DNA of 64,000 nt from Macrophomina tecta (GCA_024180945.1 JAKSGN010000003.1:2666001-2730000), one strand, 5' to 3'; shown: positions 33,709 through 45,424, numbered from the stretch's first letter. Numbers and translations are program-made. The notes: generated from the sequence alone by a model not told the origin.

Positions 33709-34775
33709 TGCGGTCGTGTGGGCTGGGGAGAGGACGGGTTTGCGGCAGAGGGTTGGAAAAATGCAGCAGATGAAGTCATTTCGCGCACAGACCTGCCCCG
33801 CGCCTTCTCCCTCCGCCCACAGTCCTCAGGCCTCCGCCTCCTTGCCCCCTTGGGGAGCCGCGATTTTGCGACTTGGATCCGCAGCCACGCGCAATGCTGA
33901 GGGGCCCTTCCACGTGCTGGAGATGGCCTCGGCTCCGTTTCATCGTCCCGCTTGCACCAGTTCCACAGGAGAAGCCCACTGCGGCTCTAGAAGCGTTGAT
34001 TGCTGGACTGCTGATCATCATAGGACCATGTTTCGAATCTCGCTCTCGTGCTCTTTAATAACACCTGAATCAAAACCTTGCCGTTTCGCCGTTTCTGGTA
34101 ACCTCTGGCTTCCTTTGCTTCTCTCGTCATTTCAGTCCTTTTCTTGGTCCTCAGTTTGCGTGGAGCAATCCTCTCTTTTCGTTTTTCTGCTGCCTGCACC
34201 TGCTTTCTCCCCCATCACTTTCGTCCACTCGCCCGAAAACACCGGTTGATCCCGCCGCTTCCCTTCTGCCCTAAAAGTTACGCCGTCAAGAGCTTACGAA
34301 TCCCGCGACCCGGACTTAATTCGCTTCAACCTCCTCGCCTCTGCGCCTGCTCGTCCCCTTGCTGGGCTCTCGAATTCTGCAGTTGCTGGTTAGTGCCGAC
34401 GTACCAACATCCTGCGCGCTCCTCTGGGTGCCACCAGCCAGACTTGGAAGCTGGCTTCATTGTCACACAGCTACGACTACTGTTTGGATGGCGTTGATCC
34501 TTTGTTTCTTGCCGCACTAACACGTCGCTTCCGCTGTACAGCACCAATAACTGGCACACGCGCGCGCGCACACACACAAAGACGACGTCCCCCGGCACAT
34601 GGCGTGGCCCGCCAGGTATATGAATGCTACGCCAGTCGTCCAACCATGGACAGGCCCTCAGCACTCGTCCGCATCGCACACTGCCTGCAGCTCCACAGCA
34701 CAGCAACGCCGCTACCACCACCAGCATAGTCCAGCCTTCTCTGTGCCGCTCAATAGCCCACCCAGCTGCATCAAA
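33709..34775. other. intergenic
   Basis: Divergent region between the AKR (-) and the small Cys-rich gene (+). Pyrimidine-rich from about 34,080 on, and a short (CG/CA)n stretch near 34,558-34,577. It may include a 5' leader of the downstream gene. Confidence 0.5.
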
Positions 34776-34889
34776 ATGCCCTGGGTCTGCTGCTGCTGCG
34801 ATTCTACGTGGGAAGGTGCGAGCCCGTCCAGCTTTTGCAACTCGTGTGGCCACTCGACCAACGGCTGCATGAACTGCTTCGCATACTAA
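34776..34889 (+). CDS. 37-residue Cys-rich zinc-ribbon-like protein
   Basis: Tiny intracellular protein with eight cysteines in 37 residues. The order is MPWVCCCCDS (Cys5-8), then CNSCGH (Cys21, Cys24, His26), then CMNC (Cys31, Cys34). The C-x2-C pairs and the W-x-C-C start recall the W-x-C-x2-C..C-x2-C-x-H..C-x2-C patch found in many fungal proteins of unknown role, so zinc binding is likely. I chose the Met at 34776 because it has aaaATG context and the frame upstream of it is low complexity; an upstream Met in the same frame (34599) would give 96 residues. There is no signal peptide. Function unknown; real expression is unproven. Confidence 0.6.
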   Translation: MPWVCCCCDSTWEGASPSSFCNSCGHSTNGCMNCFAY

Positions 34890-35363
34890 GTTCTTGCGAA
34901 GTGCTAAGCCACACCAACAACCACCCCATCAAAAGGCGTATTTCGGAACATAGGGTAGCGTCGTCTCACGGAATAATTGATACCCTTCATCTCTTCACGT
35001 CTGTCCTCGTAATAATTAGCCAGTGACAAACATTGGCGTTGCCTTGGTTTATTTTTAGAAAGCCAGCCCGCACTCACTTCGTTTCTTGTCTGATCGCACA
35101 GAATATACTTTACGGGCAAATCTAGACCTGTACCGTATTTTCATCAGCCCTGCGCCTTGCATTAAGCGCTAAGACTCGGCTACGGCGTAGTTTGGCGGGC
35201 TTGTTACCTTATTTTTCTCCGATCGTCATCGACTCAAGCTACTTTTGGAGATCCTTCCAGGCATCATCCGTTCATTTCTTCGACCTTTCCCCCTCACATC
35301 CTCACCGACCTTCACCCCGGCTACCCACGCCACCAAAGACGAGAAAAGCCGAAACCGATCACC
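34890..35363. other. intergenic, promoter of the hydrolase gene
   Basis: No gene. The last 150 bp before the start codon is pyrimidine-rich, as is usual for fungal leaders. Confidence 0.5.
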
Positions 35364-36428
35364 ATGCCAGCCTACGACCTGACTCAACCACTTCTCACCA
35401 GCAACGGCAATACCTCCAGGTCCCTCCCCTCCCCTCCCATCCGCTTCCCCGCGAACCTCTTCCATTTCCTCACCGTGTGGGCCCTCAAAACCCTTTTCCA
35501 CGCCTATACCACCGCCCTCTCCCTCCTCTCCCACCTCCACCTCCGTCCGCGCCCCAACCTCACCAAAACATACGCCAGCGCCCCGCACTCCCCCGTCCAC
35601 CTCTTCCTGCCCCCCGCCGCCTCCTCCACCGCCACCCCACCGCTCCTCATCTCCCTCCACGGCGGCGCCTTCACCCTCGGCGCGCCCGCGCTCGACCACC
35701 CGGACGCCTGCGCCTACGCGACGACCCACCACATCGCCGTCGCCTGCATCGGCTACCGTCTCGCGCCGCTCCACCGCTTCCCGGCCGGCGTCCACGACGC
35801 CGCGGCGCTCATCGCCTCCGTGCTCGCCGACGCCTCGCTGCCCGTCGACCGGACGCGCGTGGCCGTCTGCGGCTACTCGGCCGGCGCGAACCTCGCGCTG
35901 GCGGCGACGCAGCTCCTCCCCTCGCCCTCGGCCCGAGTCAGGGGCGTCGTGGCGTTCTACCCCGTGGTCGATTTCTCGCTCGACCACGCGGAGCGCGTGC
36001 GGAGGGCGCGGGCGGGGCCCGCGTGCGGCGCGCCGTTCCAGCACTTCGGGTGGGTGCGGTGGGCGTACGTCCCCGAGGGCCAGGACCTGCGGGATCCGTT
36101 GCTGAGTCCGGTGTACGCGGAGAGGGGCCGGCTGCCGGCGAAGGTGTGTCTGGTAGGGTGTGAGCGGGATATGCTTTGCGCGGAGGCGGAGGCGATGGCG
36201 GAGAAGTTGGCGGAGGAGGAGGAGGAGGAGCGGAAGGCGGAGGAAGGGACAGACGGGGAGGGGACGGCGTGGCGGGCGGGGGGCGTGCGGTGGGAGAAGC
36301 TGGGCGGGATGGTGCATGGGTTCAATCAGGTGGCCAGTTGGGGGGAGAGGGGGAGGAGAGAGCGGGCGAGAGCGGAGAGGATGAGGGCGAGTGTGGCGCG
36401 GTGGCTGTTTGAGGAGGTGTATGTATAG
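35364..36428 (+). CDS. alpha/beta hydrolase, HSL-type
   Basis: Carboxylesterase or lipase-like hydrolase of the alpha/beta-hydrolase-3 (hormone-sensitive lipase) group, 354 residues, one exon. The oxyanion motif is HGGA (His99), the nucleophile is Ser172 in GYSAG, the acid is Asp269 in GCERD, and the base is His318 in MVHGF. GYRLAPLHRFPAGVHD is the second HSL signature. A hydrophobic segment near residues 33-58 could anchor the protein or form part of the cap. Between Asp269 and His318 sits a 20-30-residue, highly charged insert (Glu run then Lys/Glu/Gly) that is not part of the usual fold. The substrate is unknown. Confidence 0.9.
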   Translation: MPAYDLTQPLLTSNGNTSRSLPSPPIRFPANLFHFLTVWALKTLFHAYTTALSLLSHLHLRPRPNLTKTYASAPHSPVHLFLPPAASSTATPPLLISLHGGAFTLGAPALDHPDACAYATTHHIAVACIGYRLAPLHRFPAGVHDAAALIASVLADASLPVDRTRVAVCGYSAGANLALAATQLLPSPSARVRGVVAFYPVVDFSLDHAERVRRARAGPACGAPFQHFGWVRWAYVPEGQDLRDPLLSPVYAERGRLPAKVCLVGCERDMLCAEAEAMAEKLAEEEEEERKAEEGTDGEGTAWRAGGVRWEKLGGMVHGFNQVASWGERGRRERARAERMRASVARWLFEEVYV

Positions 36429-36516
36429 ACGGAAGCGGTGCGGGGAAGCTGCACGCTGAGGATGATGCGAGTATGGAAGGGCTTATTTTACTGCTAGCTT
36501 CCGGAGGATTTGCCAA

Positions 36517-39500
36517 TCAATCTACTCGGTCTGCGACGACCGTCGCTGCACTGTCGCCATTCAGAAGCTCTCGTACGGCCGTCCAAGCATAGCCGTCTTC
36601 CGCGAAGAAATCGCTGAGAGAAGTTCCCAGTCGCTCATACTCCGCGCCTAATCTTCCAACCAAAGAACTAAACGCCGAATCCAAATCCCGCTCCTGTTCT
36701 TGCATGTCTTGTATCACATCCCGATTACCCCAATGCGTCCAATAACAGCTGGCTGAGTGCGTCAATCCTAAGCCATCGAATGCAAATGCCGAGATGGCTC
36801 GAGGAACAAGAGATTTTCGGAACCCCTGGTGCCAATGCAGGGCCTGAGAACGCGGCGTCGGTTCCCTTCCACTGCCTTCGTCATTCACGAAGATTTGTGA
36901 GAGGTCTCCGCAACAATAGCACGTGCAGTCTTGGCCGACAAGATACTCCTCACAGAAGCCGTGCCAGAGAATACCAAGTGCTTTTAGGTGGTCTCCGTCA
37001 GCGGCGCTGCTGTTACCACTGTTAACGACGTGGCCTTCCACGAGCGTTGCCATCCGATACAGAGGCTGGACGAAAAACTGTGTTTGAATTGCCCACTCAA
37101 ACGTGGCAGAGAAGTATGCTGGCTCAATGTACTCTGCTGAAAATGTCGTAAACATTTGAGAGAGATTGCAGGCGTCAAATCGAAAGCCAACGTCATGAAG
37201 GATGGTTGCGGCGGGGAGACTGATTTGCTTTCCGTCTCCGAAATCCTCCTCTTCGTCCGGAAAAGCGCATGTAGTACGAAGGAACTGCGGAAGAGTGCCA
37301 ATGTGTTCATGCATCTCCCATTCTAAGGCCTGGGTCTGTTTGTTATCCAGCGCCCGGTCCAGCCGAGGCACGAGCGACTGATATGTCTCCGGTGGTAAGA
37401 TATCCCGTGCCCAACTCCTTAACTGGTTCCTCCTCTTCGCCACGCCAAAGGCCACCTCGCGCAGCATCGTATTCTTGGCATTCTTGTATGCGTAAGTAGA
37501 TATGCGCTTAGTGATGCGGCTGTCCGCTCCGAGCAGCAGCTGAACGGAGCGCAAGCAGGGATACCAGCAGGCGTATTCTAAGGGAAGCAATCCGAGGACG
37601 TCGCCCACGTTTACCAAGTCGCGGCCAGCGTAGCATGAAAGCAGAATTCCCATGCCTGTAGGCCATCCAACTGCAAGATGGAGAGGAGTCTGTTGTATGA
37701 CGTTGCGCTCGTACAGTGCGCGGGGGCTCCGCTTCACCAGGTCACTGACGCCTTTGACAGAGCGCCGTAAAACAGCTTGGCTTAGCTTCCCACATTCCAT
37801 GGCTGGAGTGGAATCAGCCACGCAAGCAAAGAGATGAGAATGTCGAAGAGTGGTTCTTACCTTCCATGAAGTTAGGCGACCGGCGTTGAAACTCGACGAT
37901 GAACGACACGAGCCGAATCTTCTCGCCGCTCGCATCAGGATACTGCGACCTGACCATCTCGCTAAGCAACTGCGACAGTGTGGAGAAGTCGAAATCCAGC
38001 CTCTCGACGAGCTGTTCCCCAAAATGGAAAAGGTCGTGCGTGTCCTCTGGTGGCAAGCACTCGTGGAATCGTTCTACAAGGGTCAGGCTGTAGTAGGCAT
38101 TCGTGATATATCTGCTTCCGGTCAACGCTTGTGAACTGATTGAGCTACGTTGGTGGGGGTATCACTGACATGCCGTTGTCGTCTATGGGGTCCGCAGGCA
38201 CGCCGAGGGACACGAGGCCGATGACCAGCTTCTGGTATCTCGCGCACGCCTCGATCAACTCTCTGCCAGTAACCGAATAGGGAACACTTCGGAGTTCCTC
38301 TGCAGCTTTCTGGATGGTCTCAGAAATGCCTCTTTATAATCTGGAATCGCTTACATGAAGTAAGGTTTGCCCGGACTCATTCATGTCCGTGGGCCCAGCG
38401 ACCCCATCCTGGAATGTCCGAACCAATGACTGAAAAGCAGATTCAAACTCCTCCGTCGACCTACTATCCCACGCCAAAGACAGCATATTGAACGCAGGGG
38501 AGTGGTCCGGCACGATTGCCCTGAACGTAAGCGTCGGGGTCACAGAGAAGATGCCAATGGTCTGGTTGAAATTGAGAGTGGCGTGGGCTGTCCATTTCCT
38601 GACAGAGGTGCTGAGGGGTATTTCCGCACCATACTGGTGGCATATGGTGGAAAGGGTGCGGTAGGGGCAGTTATCTCGGTGCTGAGAGATCTCTTTATTC
38701 CTCCAAAGCAGAACAATCGACCGAAATTGAAGTCGAGATTCGCGAACTCGGGCCCATGGACGGCACCGGCAGAAAGTGAGGTCAGTCCGGGAATGCGCAG
38801 CCCTTACTGGCAAGGAAACATTAGTAGCGGCTTGGACACGGGCTTGTTGGGTCAAGGAAATGGAGTTCGCTGGGGGAGCAGCATCGATGGAGGTGGCGGT
38901 CGGAACCTGGGAGGTCTTTATAGAATGATGAATCGCCTCAAGCCTGCGAAGAAGCAGATCTTGGTTCTGGAATATCGCCTCATTTCGGATGGCAACTGCT
39001 GATATCGTCGAATTCGTAGTGTCTTGCATTTCCCTGGACTGCAATGAACTTGAATGACACTAAAGTCAGTGATTTTAGGGCAGTGCTCACAATTGGAGTA
39101 TACCAATCACAACATCTATATCCTTCTGGGATTCGGACACCGACTCTGCCCAGGCACGGAGTGTTCTCTGGCGGAATGGGTAAAGCGACTTCCTGCCAAC
39201 TGTGCACAGTTTCTGGTCAAAGGTGTCGGACGCTGCGGCGTGCTCGCATTTCCTGATAAGGGCACCCAACCTTGTGACGGCATTTTCGAATGACGCCAAA
39301 CAAGCCAAGATCTGGTCCACTGGTTGAGGATATGCAATTGTGTAGTTGTCGAGGCGAAGTTTCAGCAGCTTCAGGACCGAGACCAACCTCGAAGTCCTCT
39401 CGAGCATCTCCTTTATCTCATCACCCTGCCCTTTGTATGCATCATAGTAACGAACGACGCTCTGGCACACGGTCAGACCAAGCGACACAATGCCGACTGC

Positions 39501-39530
39501 ACTACCGGCAACGGAAAAGGGGTCCGACAT
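36517..39530 (-). CDS. ankyrin protein with STAND-type fungal N-terminal domain
   Basis: Protein of 936 residues built from five exons, 39091-39530, 38355-39048, 38170-38309, 37861-38111 and 36517-37802; phase is kept throughout. The N-terminus (DPFSVAGSAVGIVSLGLTVC, then helices to about residue 130) is the PigL_N-type domain found ahead of NACHT or ankyrin modules in fungal NLR-like proteins. There is no NACHT or NB-ARC motif. Ankyrin-like units read NESGQTLLHKAAEEL, which spans the second intron, and TPLHLAVGWPTG with PLEYACWYPCLRSVQLLLGA. The C-terminal 400 residues have CTCYCCGD and no known domain. The 54- and 57-nt introns 1 and 3 use acceptors picked for phase. A role in self/non-self recognition is possible only by analogy. 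Confidence 0.82.
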
Positions 39531-40475
39531 GATGAAGAGATGTCAAGCGAATCGACGAAACGATGTTCCCGAATGGAGATTCGACTGAAGGCGTGCTGTT
39601 TCTGCAAGCTTCTCTTATATTTCAAAAACATGTGAGAGAGCAGGAGTCAATACCGTCGACCGCATGATTCCCGCTCCAAAAAGAGAAAGCAAGGATCCCC
39701 AATTTGTTATTCGACAGCCCGTGAAAGCCTGTTTTCGGCCACCTGACCTCCTGTGTGGCCAGAACTGGTGCGCAGCCAAGCTGAGATTCTTTCCACCGTT
39801 CGCTTGTGATTTTTTTAGTGGTTTCCCAATAGAGACGGTTCCGCGGGTGTGGGTGGGGTCGCCCCGCAAACGTGCAGCGAGAACCCTCTTGGCGTTATCA
39901 TATGGGGGCGGTGATGGAGGCTTAGGGCGTTAAAAATAGGCGACGATGCTGCTGCGTTTTGAATGGAAGCAACATCCTGAGCGACTATACCGGAGGCTTG
40001 TGGCGCCTGTCGCTGCAAGAATTTCGACCTGCTTTGGGTGGAGGCACTCGCGGCGGGCCTCCAGAGAGCCTGTACGACCGCGTGCTGGCTCATTGGTCGC
40101 CATGCAGCTCGTAGGAAGGGGGTAAGTTGGTGGTGTGCCAGATCTTGTGAGGCCGGAACACCTTCACGAGCAATACTCGGAGCCACACCCGCTGCCCACA
40201 TTCGTTTCGGGCGTCGTTATTCCCTGGCATGGTAATAGCAATGTCGTGCATACCGGGGCCAGGCATACTTGGCGCAGGCTTTCGATGCACCATGGCATGG
40301 GTGCCGCTCTCCTTGGGTGGCACGGTTACCTTGGCAAAAGCCTGGGATGGAGATGCACAGGGACAAGACCGAATGACATTGGCGAAGAAACAGAAAACAG
40401 CATTATATACGTTGATATCTAATTTTAATTGTCAACATCGACACCACCCTCAGCCCTCGTCATGCTCACCACGGC
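39531..40475. other. intergenic, no gene seen
   Basis: Upstream of the ankyrin gene and downstream of L-galactonate dehydratase, both on the minus strand. No frame with a domain and no notable repeat. Confidence 0.55.
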
Positions 40476-41933
40476 CTATATCCTCTCACCCTCCAAAATG
40501 GGTTTCGCCTCATCACTCTTCCACCAGCTGACACCATCCTTGCCGGGGAACTCGAATTTATCCATACTATCCGCCTTCATCTCGACACTGTAGCCAGGCG
40601 ACGTGGGGGTGACGTAGTAGCCGTTCTTGATCTCACTGGGATGCAAGAAGTGCTCGTGGAGATGGTCGACGTACTCCAGCACGCTGAGCTTGCCGCTCAC
40701 AGCGACATAGTCGATGGTGCTCAAGTGCTGAGTGTACTCGGGCAGACCGACACCACCGGAGTGGGGCACAATGGGGACATTGAACTTCTTGGCCATCAGC
40801 AGGACAGCCAGGACCTCGTTGACACCTCCCATACGGCAGGCGTCGATCTGGCAGATGTCGATGGCACCCTGCTGCAGCAGCTGCTTGAAAATGACACGGT
40901 TCTGGCACATCTCGCCGGTGGCGACGCCGATGCCGTAGGGCTTGAGGGCCTCGCGAATGGCCTTGTGACCGAAGACGTCATCGGGAGAGGTGGGCTCCTC
41001 GATGAACCAGGGCTTGAAGTCCGCGAGCTTCTTCATGTACTCAATGGCCTCAGGCACAGACCAGACCTGGTTGGCGTCGACCATGAGGATGTTGCCCTTG
41101 TCGTAGCCGATGACCTCGCGGGCAATGCCCAGACGGGTGCGGTCCTCCTCGACGGAGGTGCCGACCTTGAGCTTGAAATGCCTGTAGCCAGCCTTCAACG
41201 TCTCCTCGAGCAGACCCTTCATCTTGTCGCGGCCGTAGCCGAGCCAGCCGGCACTGGTGGTGTATGCGGGCACAGCACGGCTGGCCTCGGCGTCCTTGAA
41301 GCGCTGTTCCTTGCCCTCTTGTGCGTCCCTGAGGATCTGGATGGCCTCTTCGGGGGTGATGGCGTCGGTGATGTAGCGGAAGTCGATGCAGCTGACAAAC
41401 TCCTCGGGCGACATCTCGGACACGATGCGCCAGACGGGCTTGTTGAGGGTCTTTGCCCACAAGTCCCAGATGGCGTTGACGACGGCGCCGAGAGCCAGGT
41501 GGATGACACCCTTCTCAGGGCCGATCCAGCGCAGCTGGCTGTCGGCAACCAGGTACCGCCAGGTCTTGCCCCAGTTCTCGACGAGGCTCTCGAGCGACTT
41601 GCCCTGCACGCGCTGGGCGAGCTGGTTGATTGCCTGGCACACAATCTCATTGCCGCGGCCAATGGTGAAGGTCTGGGGCAGTTAGCATGATCGCGGGGCC
41701 CGGGTGCGAGTGGAGGGGGAGATACCATGCCGTGGCCTTCGTGCTGGCCGTCGGTGTGCAAGATACAGTAGGCGGCCGAGTAGTCGCCGGCGGCGTTCAT
41801 GGCATCAGAGCCGGTCTTGTCCAGGGAGGTCTGGGACGAGAGTCAGTCCAGGGCGCGTGACGCTGGCTCAGCTGGGGGGACTTCGTACCGGGAAGCGCAC
41901 ATCGCGCGTGGTTGCGTGTGTGATGGTAACCAT
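40476..41933 (-). CDS. lgd1: L-galactonate dehydratase (enolase superfamily)
   Basis: Enolase-superfamily sugar-acid dehydratase, best matching fungal L-galactonate dehydratase (Lgd1/GaaB). That enzyme removes water from L-galactonate to give 2-keto-3-deoxy-L-galactonate, the second step of D-galacturonate (pectin) breakdown in the cytosol. Exons are 41889-41933, 41726-41830 and 40476-41672, giving 448 residues, the length of the known enzymes. Seen directly: HFKLKVG with the catalytic Lys, metal-ligand blocks MVDANQVW, WFIEEPTSPDD and GVATGEM, and the C-terminal His in PHSGGVGLPEYTQH. L-fuconate or L-rhamnonate dehydratase are close relatives and cannot be excluded. A TTTATATG box lies about 75 bp upstream on its strand. 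The other galacturonate genes are not in the window. Confidence 0.88.
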
Positions 41934-42965
41934 GGCTGCTGCAGACAGGCAATTGGAGAGTGCGGGAGAAAACTATCGAGGCCAATGGCTGGGAGCGGCG
42001 GCGCATATAAATGACATGGCGGAAGAATGCTGGACCCCACGATGCCCCTCGGTGCCCCTCGGCGGGGCGCTGGCGGCTGATAGGTGGGAAAACTTGGCGT
42101 GGGGAAAGCCGTCACGGTTGCTGCGCGCGCAGGACGGGCGACGCGGCCAGTGCTGGCGACGAGGTGGACTGCCAGCTCGGGCAAGCGCTCTGCGAAGGCC
42201 TCATGCAGCATGGCAGAATGCTTGACTGGGCGATCCGCTGCTGTTGCACGAGCTTGTCGCTCCCCCACGCCCAACGCCCCGTCGATCCGCTCTCGGGCCG
42301 GCTGATTCGCCCTCGCCGCCGTCGGCTTCTGCCCTTGCGGTGCGCTGCTTTCCCTGCTTCGTGTTGTGCTCGAGCCACGGCCTCCGCGCCCGAGGTGCTC
42401 GGCCCCAAGTTCCTGGCTGGCTGCGACTTGGGCCGGAGCCCTGTCTGGAGCAAGCAGGCCGGCACTTCGTCCACGCGGCGGAGAAATGGCTGCTGGATGG
42501 CCCGCGCGGATATGGCCGTAGTGCGGTGCTGCGACGGTCATGCTGCAGGGCAACAGTAGTCGACCTCGATGGTGCCGGTTACCCGATGCGGCAACAAAGG
42601 GTCTGTCTGCGCACGCGACTGCGGCCCTGCGCGGCCGCCGTGGACCACGCTGCCGTGCCATTTTCGCGCGTGCGTGGGTGAGCCGGAGTGTTCGTGGAGT
42701 GCCTCGTTGACAGCGCATGGATGCTGAGAGTTGCGGGCCGGCAGGGGCCCATCGCGCTCTCTGACGACGGCCGCCCTCCCGCTTTCAACTCGCGCCCGCA
42801 ATCCGCCATCCCACCCACGCCTCAACACCGTCGTCTGCCTGCTCCGCCAAAGAACAGCTGCCGGCCTGACGCCCACTGCTCACCCGGACCGACTGAACCC
42901 CCCTCTTCCGCCTGTCCTCCCTGCACGCCCTGGCCTGAGGCCGCGCCCCCGTCCAGCCTCTGCTC
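41934..42965. other. divergent promoter region
   Basis: Between L-galactonate dehydratase (-) and the Cue1-like gene (+). GC-rich with long chance frames. CCAAT occurs at 41982-41986 (+) and 41952-41956 (-), close to the dehydratase start. Confidence 0.5.
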
Positions 42966-43602
42966 ATGTCCGACAGCGGCAGCACCCTCAACATCCCGCA
43001 GCTGCTCGTCATAATTGTCGTCAGCTTCCTCATTTTCCGCTGGTACAACTCGTCGCCGCCCGCACCGGCCCACCAGAGGCCCACCGGCGCCCGCAATGCC
43101 GCCCCGCGCGTGAACCCCGCTGCCGTCGAGCAGGTATCCCAGATGTTCCCCCAGCTCAACCGCCGCGACATCATGTGGGACCTGTCGCGCAATGGCAACA
43201 ACATCGCCGCCACCACCGAGCGTATTCTGAGTGGCACCGGCCTGGAAGTTGTATGTGCTCGCTCCCCGCTGCCTCTGCCCACGGAACTAACCCAGCCTTC
43301 TCCGACAGCCACCGCCATCCTACCAGCCTCCCATGCCCGCCCAACCCGTCGCTAGCCAGCGCTCCTCAAGCCGACAAGCCGCTCCCACCCCCTCCAAACC
43401 TGACCTCATAACGAGATATCAACTAGCCTCCAAGATCCAGGATGACGCCGCGCCGCCTGCCGAGGACACGCCCAAGAAGTCCGCGTGGTCGCAGAACAAG
43501 GCCGAACGCCAGCAGAACCTACAGCGCCGCCGCGAGGAAATGATTCTGGCCGCGAGGAGAAAGATGATAGAAAAGGATAAGGCCAAGGCCGCACAGTCGT
43601 AA
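42966..43602 (+). CDS. cue1: Cue1-like ER membrane ubiquitin-conjugation factor
   Basis: Likely orthologue of yeast Cue1, the ER membrane protein that recruits and activates the E2 Ubc7 for ER-associated degradation. Exons are 42966-43250 and 43309-43602, giving 192 residues. An N-terminal helix (IPQLLVIIVVSFLIFRWY, about residues 10-27) anchors it. A CUE domain covers about 49-91 with the ubiquitin-binding MFP motif (60-62) and the di-hydrophobic pair near 87-88 (ERILSG). A proline-rich linker follows. The C-terminus has a basic helix (SAWSQNKAERQQNLQRRREE and onward) in the place of the Ubc7-binding region. It converges with the Nudix gene 121 bp away. Confident in family and probable role. 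Confidence 0.9.
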
Positions 43603-43723
43603 AAAAGATGGTGCCCGGCCGCCGTCATTTTCAGCCTCGTCATAGTGGAGCATGTCAATTACCCATTACAATAAATATACCTCTTCTTAACCAGCGCCCC
43701 GCTCCGTCACCATCTATACCTGC

Positions 43724-44424
43724 TCAAGCCTTCTGAGCGGGACTCAGGCCAGGTCGCTGCGCGAACAGATCCAGCAGAGGCAGGAACAGCCTCGGCGCAT
43801 CTTCTTGCCCTGCCTTGGACTTCTCCACCCACGTGCGCAATTCATCCCAGCTTATCCACCGCCACTCTTCGCACTTTTCCGGCTCCAGCAGCTTGAGATT
43901 CGTCAGCATTGGGGCGTGGCTAGTTGCAGGGCTGCGACGGACCTCGGGCTCAACCTTCTCACCGCTTATCTTGGCTGTCATGAAGATAGTCACATAGTGT
44001 GCATTGTCGTCGGTCATGATGTTGTTCGTCGCGGTCAAAAAGCGCACATCCGACGTTTCGAGACCGGTCTCTTCGAGCGTCTCTCTTGTTGCACATGTCT
44101 CGAAGGTCTCGCCAAACTCGAGGTGTCCGCCCGGGAGTGCCCAAGTACCTGGCCAATGTCAGCATGTGCTCTTGACAGCTCTATAAATTTGCTGTATTCT
44201 TTCCATCGGGGAAGCGTCTTTTCAAGCCAAAGTAGAACAACGCAATCAAGGAGAGCCTATGTCTCTGTCTCCAAGCTAAAGTAGGGTTGAAAAGAGCGTG
44301 CCAATTCTCTCCACTTACCCGAGCCGTGGCTGCCTTTGCGCTGGCCGACGATGAAATGACCCTTGTCGTTGAGTATGAAGACTCCCACGCCCACCCGGGG
44401 CACCTTCTCAGGTAGAGGCGACAT
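43724..44424 (-). CDS. Nudix hydrolase, NUDT15/MTH2-like
   Basis: Nucleoside-diphosphate-linked-moiety hydrolase of 176 residues from exons 44319-44424 and 43724-44148. The Nudix box is complete: Gly43, Glu49, Arg57-Glu58, Glu61-Glu62 and Gly64, within GGHLEFGETFETCATRETLE and what follows. The preceding strand VGVGVFILNDKGHFIVGQRK and the GSGTWALPGGHLE turn, and the later NNIMTDDNAHYVTIFM, are those of the NUDT15/MTH2-like group that cleans or limits nucleotide pools. The intron falls within the Gly codon before TWALPGG. The substrate is not proven. No link to neighbours beyond convergent transcription with the Cue1-like gene. Confidence 0.92.
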
Positions 44425-45424
44425 TGTTGTGTCTCTGGTCGAAGTGCGGGACGAGCAAGTGTCCGAGGCTGCGGTCTACATGGCAACTTCAGCCGGGATG
44501 AGTCATCCGTAGCGAATGACGTCCAGTCGGACGGGCCCCGGATAACAGCGCTTCAACAGCATCACTTGCCCACTACATGTGGTATACCGTGCATAATACA
44601 TACTGGCGTACATTCTCCCCTTGATGTGAGTTTAAAAACTTGGTCCAAAGATAATTGCACCCCGGCAATACCCGTGCTCTATCATTGTTCTGGAAGCTGT
44701 TCATGATGTATCCTGCGTTAATGTAAGCCCAATCAAACACAAACGGCTTTCATCTCTTCCTATGGAATCTGGACGGAGATTTTGGAGGTTCGAGAAAACT
44801 GAGGGGCAAATACACTGCATCCTGTAGCAATTGCTTGGTCAGGACCCCGTTCCAGCTACCTTCACACTATCAGTTGTACTTCATGTCTTGCTTCCGCATG
44901 AGGTTGAATCGCACAGGGCGGAGTCAGAAAATCACGACCACGGAATCAAGGGAATCCAACGTAGTAAGTTGGAACATACGTTCACGCTATGGGTGTGGTC
45001 AGTCCCCCCGACCACGTTCATTTTGAAGGGATCTGCGGGCGCGGTGTCGATGTCCTCGGCATGATAGTTAAATCTTTGTATCAGTAGATGATCCGAATCT
45101 CTCCGTCGAGCACCAACGGTGTTTCGCTCTCCGGACGCCTGGTGCTACTCTTCGGTTCAAAGCTCTCATGCTCAAAAGCAATGTCACGCAACTGGCTCTT
45201 GTTCTCATCATCTTCGAATGCTCCGCCAGAACTGATGTACTCGTATCACCAGCCCGAGCGTGCCCTCCTGGACGTCCCTGCAGATACATCTTTCTCTCGT
45301 TATGCCCGTCAAGGGATGCGCATACCGGTGAACATCATCGAAGAGGCAAAAGGTAGAAACAAAAGCAAAAGAAAATTGCCGTGCCCTATGTCAGGGGACT
45401 TATGTGGCGGAAGAAACTGCTTGT
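44425..45424. other. intergenic, no gene seen
   Basis: Between the Nudix gene start and the tRNA-Arg 3' end. Short frames only. Confidence 0.6.

Noticed and set aside
35226..36317. 363-codon minus frame opposite the alpha/beta hydrolase
   Set aside because: Low-complexity Gly/Glu/Arg translation; the plus strand has a full catalytic triad.
40641..41690. 349-codon plus frame opposite L-galactonate dehydratase
   Set aside because: Antisense shadow; the minus strand carries all enolase-superfamily motifs.
32731..41933. D-galacturonate pathway cluster (AKR as galacturonate reductase with L-galactonate dehydratase)
   Set aside because: The genes are 7 kb apart with unrelated genes between, and the AKR lacks features that would identify it as the galacturonate reductase.
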